A stretch of DNA of 64,000 bases from Pseudonocardia autotrophica (GTDB taxonomy: Bacteria; Actinomycetota; Actinomycetes; Mycobacteriales; Pseudonocardiaceae): contig NZ_JNYD01000016.1 in the NCBI RefSeq assembly GCF_000717175.1, forward strand, positions 95,776 to 159,775, written 5' to 3'. Under the pieces are notes generated by a model. It did not search any database, was not told where the DNA came from, and worked only from the letters and a program-made list of their open reading frames with translations. How positions within the stretch are numbered: the stretch's first letter is position 1; each line of letters opens with the position of its first letter. The translations under genes were made by a program, and so were the position numbers. Below are positions 55,077 through 64,000 of the stretch, piece by piece.

Positions 55077-56048
55077 TCACGCGAAGCCGGCCACCTCGTG
55101 CGGCCGGTACGGCTCCTCGAGGAACGCGACCTCCTCCGCCGACAGCGTGACGTCGACGGCGGAGAGCGCGTCCTCGAGGTGCTGCCGCTTGGTGGCCCCG
55201 ACGATCGGCGCGGTCACCGTGGGCTTGCTCAGCAGCCACGCCAGCCCGATCTGCGCCGGCAGTAACCCCCGGCGCTCCGCGAGCTCCAGGACCCGGTCCA
55301 CGATCTCGCGGTCCTCGTCCCGGTAGAGGCTGCGGCCGAACTCGTCCGTCTCGGTGCGCGCCGTGGTCGCGTCCCAGGCCCGGGTCAGCCGCCCGCGGGC
55401 CAGCGGGCTCCACGGGATCACGCCGACGCCCTGGTCGACGCACAGCGGCAGCATCTCCCGCTCCTCCTCGCGGTAGAGCAGGTTGTAGTGGTTCTGCATG
55501 GTCGCGAAGGGCGTCCAGCCGTGCCGCTCGGCGGTGTGCTGGGCCTTCGCGAACTGCCAGGCCCACATCGACGACGCCCCGATGTGCAGCGCCTTGCCCG
55601 CCTTCACGACGTCGTGCAGCGCCTCCATCGTGACCTCGATCGGCGTGTGCGGGTCCCACCGGTGGATCTGGTAGAGGTCCACGTGGTCCACGCCGAGCCG
55701 GCGCAGGCTGGCGTCGAGCTCGCTGAGGATCGCCTTGCGCGACAGGCCCTGCCCGTTGGGCCCGGGCCGCATCCGGCCGTTGACCTTGGTGGCCAGCACG
55801 ATCTCGTCCCGGTGCCCGTACTCGGCCAGGACCTTCCCGAGGATCTCCTCGCTGCCGCCCGCGGAGTACACGTTGGCGGTGTCGACGAAGTTCACCCCGG
55901 CCTCGAACGCGCGCAGGATGATCGGTCGCGCGTCGTCCTCGCCGAGCGTCCAGTCGTGCCGACCGCGCCCGGGCTCGCCGAAGCTCATCGCCCCCAGACA
56001 GATGCGCGAGACGTCCAGGCCGGTCGATCCCAGCTTCACGTACTGCAT
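55077..56048 (-). CDS. Aldo/keto reductase
   Basis: NADPH-dependent reductase of 323 residues. All four catalytic residues can be placed: Asp56 and Tyr61 in FVDTANVYSAGGSEE, Lys88 in VLATKVNGRM, His129 in LYQIHRWDP. The TIM-barrel start YVKLGSTGLDVSRICLGAMS and the C-terminal LLSKPTVTAPIVGATKRQHL match the YghZ/Tas-type AKR subfamily. Substrate unknown. ATG 56048 has gaggagg upstream. Its 3' end is 4 bases from the convergent ABC exporter stop. Confidence 0.93.
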   Translation of the reverse strand: MQYVKLGSTGLDVSRICLGAMSFGEPGRGRHDWTLGEDDARPIILRAFEAGVNFVDTANVYSAGGSEEILGKVLAEYGHRDEIVLATKVNGRMRPGPNGQGLSRKAILSELDASLRRLGVDHVDLYQIHRWDPHTPIEVTMEALHDVVKAGKALHIGASSMWAWQFAKAQHTAERHGWTPFATMQNHYNLLYREEEREMLPLCVDQGVGVIPWSPLARGRLTRAWDATTARTETDEFGRSLYRDEDREIVDRVLELAERRGLLPAQIGLAWLLSKPTVTAPIVGATKRQHLEDALSAVDVTLSAEEVAFLEEPYRPHEVAGFA

Positions 56049-56094
56049 ACGTCCTCCTCCCGGCTGTCTCCCCAGGCCTTCCCGATCTCGGCCT

Positions 56095-56123
56095 TTGACA
56101 GTCGTCCCGGCGCGACCTATCTT
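56095..56123 (+). promoter_or_regulatory. Strong promoter of the dioxygenase gene
   Basis: A consensus -35 TTGACA (56095-56100), a 17-base spacer and -10 TATCTT (56118-56123). This is the closest match to the vegetative consensus in the window. Transcription should begin near 56130 and read the dioxygenase gene at 56174. Confidence 0.75.
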
Positions 56124-56131
56124 GGTTGAGA

Positions 56132-56143
56132 GTTCAGTTGAAC
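56132..56143. promoter_or_regulatory. Operator-like dyad GTTCAGTTGAAC
   Basis: An inverted repeat gttca-gt-tgaac starting just after the inferred transcription start, in an AT-rich stretch (ttgagagttcagttgaacat) unlike the surrounding DNA. The position suits a repressor of the dioxygenase gene. No regulator gene is adjacent, so the binder is unknown. Confidence 0.55.
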
Positions 56144-56173
56144 ATTGAATAAAAGGTACGAACGGAGTGCGAG

Positions 56174-57022
56174 ATGCCCGTGCACCCCTACGAGACGCAC
56201 CTCGCCCGGGTCGCGCGGGCCGGCGAGCACGCCGCGTGGACGCCGGCCGACGGGCCGCTGCCCGCCCTCTACCTGAGCCACGGCGCCCCGCCGCTGTTCG
56301 AGGACCCGGCGTGGATGGCGGAGCTGTTCAGCTGGGCGCGCTCGATGCCGCGGCCGAAGTCCGTGCTCATCGTGTCGGCGCACTGGGAGGAGGCACCGCT
56401 CGCGATCTCCAGCAGCGCCGCGCACGTCACTCCGGTCTACGACTTCGGCGGCTTCGACCCGACGTACTACCGGATGCGCTACGACACCCCGGAGGCGAGT
56501 GCGCTCGCCCGGCGGGTCGTCGGCGCGCTGAGCAGCGAGAACGTCCACGAGACCGGCCGCGGGCTCGACCACGGGGCCTGGGTGCCGCTCAAGGTCATGT
56601 ACCCCGAGGCGGACATCCCGGTGCTGCAGCTGAGCCTGCCCACCGCCGACCCGACGACCTTGCTGGGCCTCGGCGGGAAGCTGCGCGCGCTGCGCGAGGA
56701 GGGCGTGCTGGTGATCGGCTCCGGCTTCACCACGCACGGGCTGCCCTTCCTCACCCGCCAGGCGATCACCGGCGGCGCCGCGCCCGGATGGTCGCGCCAG
56801 TTCGACGCGTGGGCCGCGGAGGCCCTGCGCCGCGGCGACGTCGACGAGCTGGCGGCCTACCGCGCCAAGGCGCCCGGCATGCCCTACGCGCACCCGACCG
56901 TCGAGCACTTCACCCCGCTCTTCGTGACCCTCGGCGCCTCCACCGATCCCGAGGCGCCGCGCGAGGCGACGATCGACGGGTTCTGGTGGGGCCTGTCCAA
57001 GCGCTCCTTCGCCGCCGCCTGA
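56174..57022 (+). CDS. DODA-type extradiol ring-opening dioxygenase (LigB family)
   Basis: Enzyme of 282 residues of the class III extradiol/4,5-DOPA dioxygenase family. Metal-binding residues are present: His36 in LYLSHGAPPL, His70 in IVSAHWEEA, His133 in GLDHGAWVPL; a further HPTVEHFTPL segment lies near 240. It should cleave a catechol-like ring. ATG 56174 has cggag upstream. Directly convergent with a dienelactone hydrolase (stops adjacent), whose class acts later in aromatic breakdown, so they may serve one pathway. Confidence 0.92.
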   Translation: MPVHPYETHLARVARAGEHAAWTPADGPLPALYLSHGAPPLFEDPAWMAELFSWARSMPRPKSVLIVSAHWEEAPLAISSSAAHVTPVYDFGGFDPTYYRMRYDTPEASALARRVVGALSSENVHETGRGLDHGAWVPLKVMYPEADIPVLQLSLPTADPTTLLGLGGKLRALREEGVLVIGSGFTTHGLPFLTRQAITGGAAPGWSRQFDAWAAEALRRGDVDELAAYRAKAPGMPYAHPTVEHFTPLFVTLGASTDPEAPREATIDGFWWGLSKRSFAAA

Positions 57023-57745
57023 TCAAGCCAGGTGCTGCCGGAAGAAGGCGTCGATGCGCCGCCACGCGTCGGCGGCGCTCTCCGGCTCGGGCCCCATGCC
57101 CGTGACCCGCAGCAGCGGGCGCAGGGCGCGGGGCCCGTTCTGCCGCTCGTTGAGGAACGAGTGGTTGGCGGCCGGGTACTCGGCGACGTCGTGCGGCACA
57201 CCGGCCCGGGTCAGGGCCGCCTCCAGCTTCCCGGCGGCGCCCTTGAGCGAGATGTCCTTCGCCCCGAAGCTGCCCACGATCGGGCACGCCCCGGCCACCG
57301 CGGCGTCGAGGTCCTTGGGCAGCTGGCCGTAGTTGACCGAGGACGCGTCGAACCCCCGCGAGGCCGTGAGCAGCGCGAACCCGCCGCCCATGCAGAAGCC
57401 GATCACACCGACCTTGCCGGTGCAGTCGTCCCGCGCGGTCAGCTCGGCCCGGGCGGCCTCGATGTCGGCGAACGCGCGACCCCGACCGGAGAACAGGGCG
57501 CGGAAGGTCGAGACCAGGCACTTCCGGGCGCCGCCCGCGCTGAACAGGTCCGGCGCCAGCGCCAGGTAGCCCCGGGCGGCGAGCCGGTCGGCGTGCCGGC
57601 GCATCTCGTCGTCGAGCCCGAAGGCCTCGTGCACCACGACCACGCCCGGCCACGGCCCCTCGCCCTCCGGTGTCGCCAGGTACCCGCGGAGGGTGGGGGA
57701 GCCGCCGGTCGCCGCGGCCCGCGCGGTGAGGTCGATGTCGGTCAC
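57023..57745 (-). CDS. Dienelactone hydrolase family protein
   Basis: Alpha/beta hydrolase of 240 residues. Nucleophile Cys118 in [14 protein letters not shown], Glu40 in [20 protein letters not shown] (core [11 protein letters not shown]) and His in [11 protein letters not shown] match the dienelactone hydrolase triad. A long C-terminal addition ([20 protein letters not shown]) is seen in actinobacterial members. Substrates range from dienelactones to esters. Its stop adjoins that of the dioxygenase gene. ATG 57745 with gaggtcg upstream in the complementary direction. Confidence 0.92.
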   Translation of the reverse strand: MTDIDLTARAAATGGSPTLRGYLATPEGEGPWPGVVVVHEAFGLDDEMRRHADRLAARGYLALAPDLFSAGGARKCLVSTFRALFSGRGRAFADIEAARAELTARDDCTGKVGVIGFCMGGGFALLTASRGFDASSVNYGQLPKDLDAAVAGACPIVGSFGAKDISLKGAAGKLEAALTRAGVPHDVAEYPAANHSFLNERQNGPRALRPLLRVTGMGPEPESAADAWRRIDAFFRQHLA

Positions 57746-57773
57746 GAGGAGGCACGGTAGCGCGCCCGTCCGA

Positions 57774-59240
57774 TCAGGACAGCCGCTCCACCTCGACCGT
57801 GATCTCGCCGGAGTTGTTGCCGTAGCAGCCCAGGGCGTCGTTCGGGTAGGCGTACAGGTAGCCCTCGGCCGGGACCTCGGCCGTCGTGCCCGCCCCGATC
57901 GCGATCACCGTGTCGTCGGCGTCCGGGCTCGGGGCGTCCGCCACCGACCCGACCAGGCAGAGCCACGGCAGGTCGTCGTGCCGGCGGGTGAAGGCGAGCT
58001 CCGCGCGGTCGTTGCCCGACACCCGCCGCAGGACCCGCTCCAGCCCGGAGAACACCCCGCCCAGCGCCCCGGAACGCCCCGGGCCGCCCTCCGGCCCGCA
58101 CGACCGCCCCGCGCTCGTCCAGCGGCCCTCCGCGGTGAACCGGTACTCGCCCTTCTCCAGCCACAGGCCGGTCGCGGTCCATGCGCAGTCCGCGGGGACG
58201 GTGAGCCGGGCCGACTGCCCGGCGGCGAGGGTCGTCGTGCTGCGGTAGCCCTGCGCGGCCTGCCGCTGCAGCGCCACGTCCGACACGGCAGGCTCGGGCC
58301 GGGCCGCGTCGACCCGCGGCACGGTCCGCGGGCGCGGCTGGAAGGCGATCTCCAGTGCCGCGCCCACCAGCCCGTCCGCCATCGTGTGCGACGGCGCCGT
58401 GGCCGACGGGGCGAACCCGGTCACCGCCGCCAGGTCGAAGGTCAGGTGCGCGGCCTCGGCCGCCATCCAGGCCAGCGCGGTGTCGCTGAGCCCCTTCTCG
58501 CGGTACCCGCCGCCGACGTCCCCGTGGTCGCCCGGGAACCAGACCTGCTTCATGTCCTGCCCCGGCGCGGGCGGGTCCCACAGCGTGGGGCGGAACGGGC
58601 CGCGGAGCTCGTCGAGCGACACGGCGTGCCGGGCGACCGGGATCCGGCGGTCCAGCGTGACGTCGAGGAACGTGTAGTGCTCGCGGGAGTGCACCAGGTC
58701 GGGGATCCCCACGTAGACCGGGATGCCGAGCGCGCCGACGGTGTCCCAGACGCCCACGAACTCGATCGGCGACGTCGGCTCGTCCGGCTCGTAGGCCAGG
58801 ACGAGCCCCGTGCTCCAGTCCGGGTCGTCCGAATGGTTCCGCAGGTCCCGGTACCGCCGGTAGGCGCGCCGGACGGCGTCGTCGCGGGCGGCGGGGTCGA
58901 GCCCGGTCCCGTCGACGATGCCGACCCGGCCGACCATCCCGCTCAGGCTGCGCGCGGTGTAGGCGCCGCGGCTGAAGCCGAACAGCGAGATCCGGTCGCC
59001 GGGCCGGTAGGTGTCGACCAGGAACCGGTACCCGTCCGTGATCGACCGGTCGAGGCCGGCGCCGGTCAGCCCGGCCCGCAGGTTGCCGACCGGGTCGAGC
59101 GACGCCGTGCCGACGCCGGGCACGTACTTCGCCGGCGGCGAGCCCGGCCCGGGGCGGTGCGCCCGGTGCAGCCGGGCCACGTTGCTGTCCGCGGCGACGT
59201 TCTGCCAGGTGCCGTCGCAGCACACCACGAGCCGACGCAT
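57774..59240 (-). CDS. DUF2235 hydrolase with C-terminal LecA-like lectin domain
   Basis: Protein of 488 residues in two parts. The N-terminal 300 residues match DUF2235, the alpha/beta hydrolase domain of Tle1-like phospholipases: [31 protein letters not shown] with nucleophile Ser90, [11 protein letters not shown] and [12 protein letters not shown]. The C-terminal 140 residues (345-488) resemble the galactose-binding lectin PA-IL/Lec[47 protein letters not shown] and [13 protein letters not shown]. No signal peptide is seen. Role (lipid hydrolysis, glycan binding) is inferred. Confidence 0.87.
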   Translation of the reverse strand: MRRLVVCCDGTWQNVAADSNVARLHRAHRPGPGSPPAKYVPGVGTASLDPVGNLRAGLTGAGLDRSITDGYRFLVDTYRPGDRISLFGFSRGAYTARSLSGMVGRVGIVDGTGLDPAARDDAVRRAYRRYRDLRNHSDDPDWSTGLVLAYEPDEPTSPIEFVGVWDTVGALGIPVYVGIPDLVHSREHYTFLDVTLDRRIPVARHAVSLDELRGPFRPTLWDPPAPGQDMKQVWFPGDHGDVGGGYREKGLSDTALAWMAAEAAHLTFDLAAVTGFAPSATAPSHTMADGLVGAALEIAFQPRPRTVPRVDAARPEPAVSDVALQRQAAQGYRSTTTLAAGQSARLTVPADCAWTATGLWLEKGEYRFTAEGRWTSAGRSCGPEGGPGRSGALGGVFSGLERVLRRVSGNDRAELAFTRRHDDLPWLCLVGSVADAPSPDADDTVIAIGAGTTAEVPAEGYLYAYPNDALGCYGNNSGEITVEVERLS

Positions 59241-59335
59241 CCGACCTCCCCGGTCCCGAACGGTGCCCGATCAGCGCCGTTCCGATCACTGCCCCCGAGG
59301 GTCCCGCCCGCCCGGCGGCCCCGGCCAGTGCGACA

Positions 59336-59345
59336 ACTACGTAGT
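59336..59345. promoter_or_regulatory. ACTACGTAGT dyad between divergent genes
   Basis: A perfect 10-base palindrome in the 272-base region between the DUF2235 gene (minus) and the ABC exporter pair (plus). A weaker related sequence, ggactac, recurs at 59391-59397. The region is otherwise free of genes. The binder is unknown. Confidence 0.4.
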
Positions 59346-59512
59346 CCGGAAGTCCATGGTCGGGAAATCCGGTCGGCCCGCTGCCCCGGACGGACTACTG
59401 TTGCACGGCGCGACGATCGTCCGCCGGAACCGTCGGACCCCGCGGCTATCGTCGGCCTCCCCACCACACGTCCGCCCGCGGCGGGCCACTCACGACAGGG
59501 GTGTGTCGACGC

Positions 59513-61246
59513 ATGTTGCTGCGCCTGCTGCGGCGGTACCTGCAACCCTTCCGCAGGCCGCTCGCCCTCGTCGTCGTCCTGCAGCTGATCGGGACGATGG
59601 CGGCGCTCTACCTGCCCAGCCTCAACGCGGACATCATCGACCGCGGGATCGCCCGCGGCGACACCGGCCACATCCTCGGCACCGGCGGCTGGATGCTCGT
59701 GGTCTCGCTGATCCAGGTCGTCTGCTCGATCGCCGCGGTCTGGTTCGGCTCCCACACGGCGATGGGCTTCGGGCGGGACGTGCGGGCGGCCGTCTTCCAC
59801 CGGGTCGGCGAGTTCTCGGTGCGCGAGGTGAACCGCTTCGGGGCGCCGTCGCTGATCACCCGCAGCACGAACGACGTGCAACAGGTGCAGATGCTGGTGC
59901 TGGTGAGCTGCACCATGCTCGTGTCGGCGCCGATCATGTGCGTCGGCGGCGTGGTCATGGCGCTGCAGGAGGACGCCGGCCTGTCGTGGCTGGTCGCGGT
60001 CTCGGTGCCCGTGCTGGCCCTGAGCATCGGCGCGGTCGTGGTGCGGATGGTGCCGAAGTTCCGGCTGCTGCAGGAGCGGATCGACGCCGTCAACCGCGTG
60101 CTCCGCGAGCAGATCACCGGCATCCGCGTGGTGCGGGCCTTCGTCCGCGAGCCGCACGAGCGGGCCCGGTTCGGCGTGGTCAACCGCGAGGTCACGGCGG
60201 TGGCCACGGCCGCGGGCCGGCTCCAGGCGCTGATCTTCCCGATCGTGATGCTGGTGCTCAACGCGTCGAGCGTGGCCGTGCTCTGGTTCGGGGCGATCCG
60301 GATCGACGCGGGGGAGATGCAGATCGGGGCCCTCACGGCGTTCCTGGCCTACCTGCTGCAGATCCTCATGGCCGTCATGATGGCCACGTTCATGGCGATC
60401 ATGGTGCCGCGCGCCGCCGTCTGCGCCGAGCGGATCACCGAGGTGCTCGACACGGAGTCGTCGGTCTCGCCGCCGCCGCAGCCGGTCGTCCCGGAGGCCG
60501 TCGAGGGCGTGCTGGAGTTCCGCGCGGCCACCTTCCGCTACCCCGGGGCGGCCGAGCCGGTCCTGCGCGGGATCGACCTGGTCGCGCGGCCGGGAGAGAC
60601 CACGGCGATCATCGGCAGCACCGGCGCGGGCAAGACCACGCTGCTCTCGCTGGTCCCGCGGCTGTTCGACGTCACCGAGGGCGCGGTGCTGGTCGACGGG
60701 GTCGACGTGCGCGACCTCGACCCCGAGGAGCTCTGGCGGCGGATCGGGCTGGTGCCGCAGAAGCCCTACCTGTTCTCCGGCACGGTCGCGAGCAACCTGC
60801 GGTACGGCGACCCGGCGGCCACGGACGAGCAGCTGTGGGAGGCACTGCGGATCGCGCAGGCCGAGGACTTCGTGCGCGCCATGCCGGAGGGTCTGGACTC
60901 GCCGATCTCGCAGGGCGGCACGAACGTCTCCGGCGGTCAGCGGCAGCGGCTCGCCATCGCCCGGGCCCTGGTCAAGCGGCCGCCGATCTACCTGTTCGAC
61001 GACTCGTTCTCCGCCCTCGACCTCGCCACGGACGCCCGGCTGCGGGCCGCGCTGGTCCCGGTCACGGCCGCGGCGACCGTGGTGGTCGTGGCCCAGCGGG
61101 TGTCCACGGTGGCGGCGGCGGACCGGATCGTCGTGCTCGACGACGGCGTGGTCGTCGGCGTCGGACGGCACGAGGAGCTGCTGGCGGACTGCCCCACCTA
61201 CGCCGAGATCGTCGAGTCCCAGCTCGGTGTCGAGGAGGCCGCGTGA
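59513..61246 (+). CDS. ABC exporter half, degenerate-site subunit
   Basis: Permease-ATPase of 577 residues. Six membrane segments precede Walker [10 protein letters not shown] (368-376) and signature NVSGGQRQR. Its Walker B end reads [10 protein letters not shown], with Asp replacing the catalytic Glu, and the H-loop is VVAQRVSTV with Gln for His. These are the marks of the degenerate nucleotide site of heterodimeric exporters (TM287/288-like). ATG 59513 (GTG 59501 possible). Overlaps the partner by 4 bases. Substrate unknown; drugs, peptides or lipids are typical. Confidence 0.92.
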   Translation: MLLRLLRRYLQPFRRPLALVVVLQLIGTMAALYLPSLNADIIDRGIARGDTGHILGTGGWMLVVSLIQVVCSIAAVWFGSHTAMGFGRDVRAAVFHRVGEFSVREVNRFGAPSLITRSTNDVQQVQMLVLVSCTMLVSAPIMCVGGVVMALQEDAGLSWLVAVSVPVLALSIGAVVVRMVPKFRLLQERIDAVNRVLREQITGIRVVRAFVREPHERARFGVVNREVTAVATAAGRLQALIFPIVMLVLNASSVAVLWFGAIRIDAGEMQIGALTAFLAYLLQILMAVMMATFMAIMVPRAAVCAERITEVLDTESSVSPPPQPVVPEAVEGVLEFRAATFRYPGAAEPVLRGIDLVARPGETTAIIGSTGAGKTTLLSLVPRLFDVTEGAVLVDGVDVRDLDPEELWRRIGLVPQKPYLFSGTVASNLRYGDPAATDEQLWEALRIAQAEDFVRAMPEGLDSPISQGGTNVSGGQRQRLAIARALVKRPPIYLFDDSFSALDLATDARLRAALVPVTAAATVVVVAQRVSTVAAADRIVVLDDGVVVGVGRHEELLADCPTYAEIVESQLGVEEAA

Positions 61247-63243
61247 CCACCACCGCCCCCGGCGGCCGCCCCCGGCAGGACGCGGACACCGTCTCCGCCG
61301 CCCGCGGCATGGCCGCCCAGCGCCGCGGCGGCGGACCGCCCTGGGCCGGCATCGGCCAGCCCGCCGAGAAGGCCGCGACGTTCGGGCCGTCGGCCAGGCG
61401 GCTGATCGGCCGGCTCGCGCCGGAGCGGCTCGGCGTGCTGCTCGTCGTCGCGCTGGGCGTGATCAGCGTGACGCTCAACGTCGTCGGGCCGCGGATCCTC
61501 GGGCACGCCACGGACGTGATCTTCGCGGGCGTGATCGGCGCGCAGCTGCCCGCGGGGCTCACCGCGGCCGAGGCCGCCGAGCAGGCGCGCCTGGCCGGCA
61601 ACGACACCGTCGCCACGCTCATCGAGAGCCAGGGCGTCGTGCCGGGGCAGGGGATCGACTTCGGTGCGCTCGGCCTGGTGCTGCTCGCCGTGCTCGCGAT
61701 CTACCTGGCGGCGTCGGCGTTCTCCTACGCGCAGGGCTACCTGCTCAACGGGATCGTGCAGCGCACGGTGTTCCAGCTGCGCCGCGAGGTCGAGGACAAG
61801 ATCCACCGGCTGCCGTTGCGGTACTTCGACGGCCGGCAGCGCGGCGAGGTGCTCAGCCGGGTCACCAACGACATCGACAACGTGCAGCAGTCGCTGCAGC
61901 AGACGTTGAGCCAGCTGCTGACCTCGCTGCTCACGATCGTCGGCGTGCTGGCCATGATGCTCGTGATCTCGCCGCTGCTCGCGCTGATCGCGCTGATCAC
62001 CGTGCCGGTGTCGATCTGGCTCACCCGGGCCATCGGGCGGCGCTCACAGACGCAGTTCGTGGCGCAGTGGCGCAACACCGGCATCCTCAACGGGCACATC
62101 GAGGAGGCCTTCACCGGGCACGAGCTGGTGCGGGTGTTCGGCCGGCGGGCCGAGGTCGAGGCGCAGTTCGAGGAGAAGAACGCGAACCTCTTCGGCGCGA
62201 GCTTCCGGGCCCAGTTCATCTCCGGGATCATCATGCCGTCGATGATGTTCGTCGGGAACCTGAACTACGTGCTCGTGGCCGTGATCGGCGGGCTGCGGGT
62301 GGCCTCGGGCTCGCTCACGCTGGGGGACGTCCAGGCGTTCGTCCAGTACTCCCGGCAGTTCACCCAGCCGCTCACCCAGGCCGCGTCGATGGCCAACCTG
62401 CTGCAGTCCGGGGTGGCGTCGGCCGAGCGGGTGTTCGAGCTGCTCGACGCCGAGGAGCAGACCCCGGACCCGGCGGTGCCCGAGGTGCGCACCGAGCGCC
62501 GCGGCCGGGTCGCGTTCGAGCACGTCTCGTTCCGGTACGAGCCCGACCGCCCGCTGATCACGGACCTCTCGCTGGTCGCCGAGCCCGGCCAGACCGTCGC
62601 GATCGTCGGGCCCACCGGCGCGGGCAAGACCACGCTGGTGAACCTGGTGCTGCGGTTCTACGAGCTCGACGCCGGCCGGATCACGCTCGACGGCGTCGAC
62701 ACCGCCCGCATGGCGCGCGCCGACCTGCGCTCCGGGATCGGCATGGTCCTGCAGGACACGTGGCTCTTCCACGGCACGATCCGGGACAACATCGCCTACG
62801 GCCGCCCGGGCGCCACCGAGGAGGAGATCCTCGCCGCGGCCCGCGCCACCTACGTCGACCGGTTCGTCCGCAGCCTGCCCGGGGGCTACGACACGGTGAT
62901 CGACGAGGAGGGCACCGGCGTCAGCGCGGGGGAGAAGCAGCTGATCACGATCGCACGGGCCTTCCTCGCCGATCCCTCGCTGCTGATCCTCGACGAGGCC
63001 ACCAGCTCCGTCGACACCCGCACCGAGCTGCTGGTGCAGCGGGCCATGGCGGCGCTGCGCGCCGAGCGCACCAGCTTCGTGATCGCCCACCGGCTCTCCA
63101 CGATCCGCGACGCGGACCTGATCCTGGTCATGGAGGAGGGCTCGATCGTCGAGCAGGGCACGCACGAGGAGCTGCTCGCCGCGGGCGGCGCGTACCACCG
63201 GCTCTACCAGGCCCAGTTCGCCGGCGCGGCCGCGCAGGACTGA
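61243..63243 (+). CDS. ABC exporter half, consensus-site subunit
   Basis: Permease-ATPase of 666 residues, partner of the preceding gene. A 60-residue Arg/Gly/Pro-rich cytoplasmic leader and six membrane segments lead to Walker [10 protein letters not shown] (456-464), signature VSAGEKQL, Walker [13 protein letters not shown] with catalytic Glu and H-loop [10 protein letters not shown] 40-residue extracytoplasmic insert follows the first membrane segment ([20 protein letters not shown]). GTG 61243 forms a GTGA overlap. The variant signature SAGEK is common in one half of such pairs. Confidence 0.93.
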   Translation: MTTTAPGGRPRQDADTVSAARGMAAQRRGGGPPWAGIGQPAEKAATFGPSARRLIGRLAPERLGVLLVVALGVISVTLNVVGPRILGHATDVIFAGVIGAQLPAGLTAAEAAEQARLAGNDTVATLIESQGVVPGQGIDFGALGLVLLAVLAIYLAASAFSYAQGYLLNGIVQRTVFQLRREVEDKIHRLPLRYFDGRQRGEVLSRVTNDIDNVQQSLQQTLSQLLTSLLTIVGVLAMMLVISPLLALIALITVPVSIWLTRAIGRRSQTQFVAQWRNTGILNGHIEEAFTGHELVRVFGRRAEVEAQFEEKNANLFGASFRAQFISGIIMPSMMFVGNLNYVLVAVIGGLRVASGSLTLGDVQAFVQYSRQFTQPLTQAASMANLLQSGVASAERVFELLDAEEQTPDPAVPEVRTERRGRVAFEHVSFRYEPDRPLITDLSLVAEPGQTVAIVGPTGAGKTTLVNLVLRFYELDAGRITLDGVDTARMARADLRSGIGMVLQDTWLFHGTIRDNIAYGRPGATEEEILAAARATYVDRFVRSLPGGYDTVIDEEGTGVSAGEKQLITIARAFLADPSLLILDEATSSVDTRTELLVQRAMAALRAERTSFVIAHRLSTIRDADLILVMEEGSIVEQGTHEELLAAGGAYHRLYQAQFAGAAAQD

Positions 63244-63532
63244 GCGGGACTCCAGGGCTGTTCGAGCACGCTCCGACAGCGCGACGATCCGCCGGGCCAG
63301 CTCGAAGCAGGTAGGTGCGCCGGGCCCGGATGTGCAGGAACAGGTCGCCGGGGTGGCCGGCGCGTGGTGCCGCTCGCCGGTGAGCTCGCGGAAGGGGTGC
63401 AGGGTGCGCCGGGCGGGCGGCCTCGCCGCCCGGCTCGACCACGAGCGTGGGAAACACGGCGCTCTCGGTCAGCGGGGCGAGGACCGCCTGGGGTTCGGGC
63501 ACGGGCACCTCCGGTCGCCGGAACGCCGCCAT
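63244..63532 (-). pseudogene. Relic of a Dyp-type peroxidase
   Basis: Read on the minus strand from ATG 63532: MAAFRRPEVPVPEPQ, then LAPLTESAVFPTLVVEPGGE, matching the N-terminus of Dyp-type peroxidases. The next recognisable pieces, LHPFRELTGERHHAPAT, then PGDLFLHIRARRTY, then CFELARRIV, are in three different frames and belong about 60 residues further on in intact proteins. So an internal deletion and at least two frameshifts are present, and the haem-binding C-terminal two-thirds is absent. No functional product is expected. Confidence 0.6.
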
Positions 63533-63657
63533 GATCGCGGGTCGGGGCCGCACGGTCGAGGGGCGGCCCGGGCCCAGCGGGTGCGGACGTCCGCGGGCGG
63601 GGGCAGGGTGGACGGTCTCACACCGGCACGGCCTGGCCGGGCTGCGGCACCGGCTTC

Positions 63658-63672
63658 TATATTCTGCAGAAT
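63658..63672 (+). promoter_or_regulatory. -10 box and operator-like dyad before the acyl-CoA dehydrogenase
   Basis: tatATTCTGCAGAAT holds a good -10 (TATATT, 63658-63663) overlapped by the perfect 12-base palindrome ATTCTGCAGAAT (63661-63672). No clear -35 is seen. It lies 28 bases before the ATG at 63701; a repressor of the GntR or TetR type would fit. Confidence 0.55.
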
Positions 63673-63700
63673 CCTGAGAGGCGCGACGAGGGGTCCGAGC

Positions 63701-64000
63701 ATGAGCACGTTGAGCACCGAGGAGCGGGCCGTCGTCGAGACGGTGCGGGACTGGGTCGACCGCGAGGTGAAGCCCGTCGTCCGGGACCTCGAGCACGCGA
63801 ACGAGTACCCCGAGAAGCTCATCGAGCAGATGAAGGAGCTCGGGATCTACGGGCTCGCGATCCCGGAGCCGTGGGGCGAGGCCCCGGTGTCGATGCCCTG
63901 CTATGCGCTGGTCACCGCCGAGTTGGCGCGGGGCTGGATGTCGCTGGCCGGGGCGATGGGTGGGCACACGGTGGTCGCGAAGCTGCTGCTGGCGTTCGGG
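63701..64000 (+). CDS. Acyl-CoA dehydrogenase, N-terminal part (runs off window)
   Basis: The first 100 residues of an acyl-CoA dehydrogenase, cut by the window edge. MSTLSTEERAVVETVRDWVD, then REVKPVVRDLEH, EYPEKLIEQMKELGIYGLAI and PEPWGE match the all-helical N-domain of the family (a DREVxP motif and a substrate-cavity helix). FAD-binding and catalytic Glu regions lie outside. ATG 63701 follows gacgagggg. It probably oxidises an acyl-CoA; the dyad at its promoter suggests repression. Confidence 0.88.
   Translation, partial: MSTLSTEERAVVETVRDWVDREVKPVVRDLEHANEYPEKLIEQMKELGIYGLAIPEPWGEAPVSMPCYALVTAELARGWMSLAGAMGGHTVVAKLLLAFG

Overview
The window is very GC-rich (roughly 73-75% by eye), has many GTG starts and 4-base GTGA/ATGA gene overlaps, and carries an SsgA-like sporulation regulator, a DUF5709 gene, a SURF1 protein, a GT87 mannosyltransferase-like gene and a Dyp-peroxidase relic. 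This points to a filamentous actinobacterium, most likely Pseudonocardiaceae (Pseudonocardia-like); the placement is inference from gene content and style, not from a marker gene. It looks chromosomal. I see no phage, integrase, transposase, plasmid origin, CRISPR array or rRNA.

Layout: 1-8.3 kb holds a truncated AI-2E-type transporter, an anti-sigma-type ATPase, TetR, DUF5709, SsgA-like and lipoprotein genes and an acyl-CoA ligase. 8.3-23.1 kb is the main functional block, late cobalamin (vitamin B12) synthesis: cobD, cobQ, a ChlI-ChlD type chelatase subunit, cobO, cobB, a CbiG-C/CobE-like gene, cysG/cobA and a histidine phosphatase. A tRNA-Gly(GCC) follows, then a canonical cobalamin riboswitch that leads a one-domain tetrapyrrole-methylase-like gene and a BluB-CobT fusion. 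A second, atypical cobalamin riboswitch precedes cysG/cobA. SURF1 and a secreted beta-helix protein interrupt the block. A NicO nickel/cobalt permease at 43.7-44.8 kb could supply the metal.

23.1-33.2 kb is accessory: small membrane proteins, flavodoxin, a decayed WS/DGAT acyltransferase, DNA polymerase IV, AraC, a DsbA-like protein divergent from NhaA, a phosphopantetheinyl transferase, a newly called 62-residue gene with its own terminator, and an FAD oxidoreductase. 33.2-41.7 kb has a P450, an unusual Clp ATPase, a MarR-GNAT fusion, a LacI regulator with a clear operator before an inositol-dehydrogenase-like gene, and a PHA-depolymerase-like hydrolase. 41.8-53.2 kb has crotonase, DUF1059, SDR, NicO, GT87, MarR, an MHS-type transporter, a broken metallo-hydrolase, LysR divergent from an amino-acid dehydrogenase, and an SRPBCC/MarR pair. 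53.2-64 kb has three ABC exporter genes (one single, one heterodimeric pair), aldo/keto reductase, an extradiol dioxygenase facing a dienelactone hydrolase, a DUF2235 hydrolase with a lectin-like tail, a Dyp-peroxidase relic and the start of an acyl-CoA dehydrogenase.

The most interesting structure outside genes is a family of three 42-bp near-perfect palindromes with an invariant core and outer arms that change between copies but stay self-complementary. Two of them form the ends of cobalamin genes. Other repeat families (31-bp and 22-bp tandem units, a degenerate CACA/TGTG array present at two loci), four gene relics and several operator-like dyads are recorded below.
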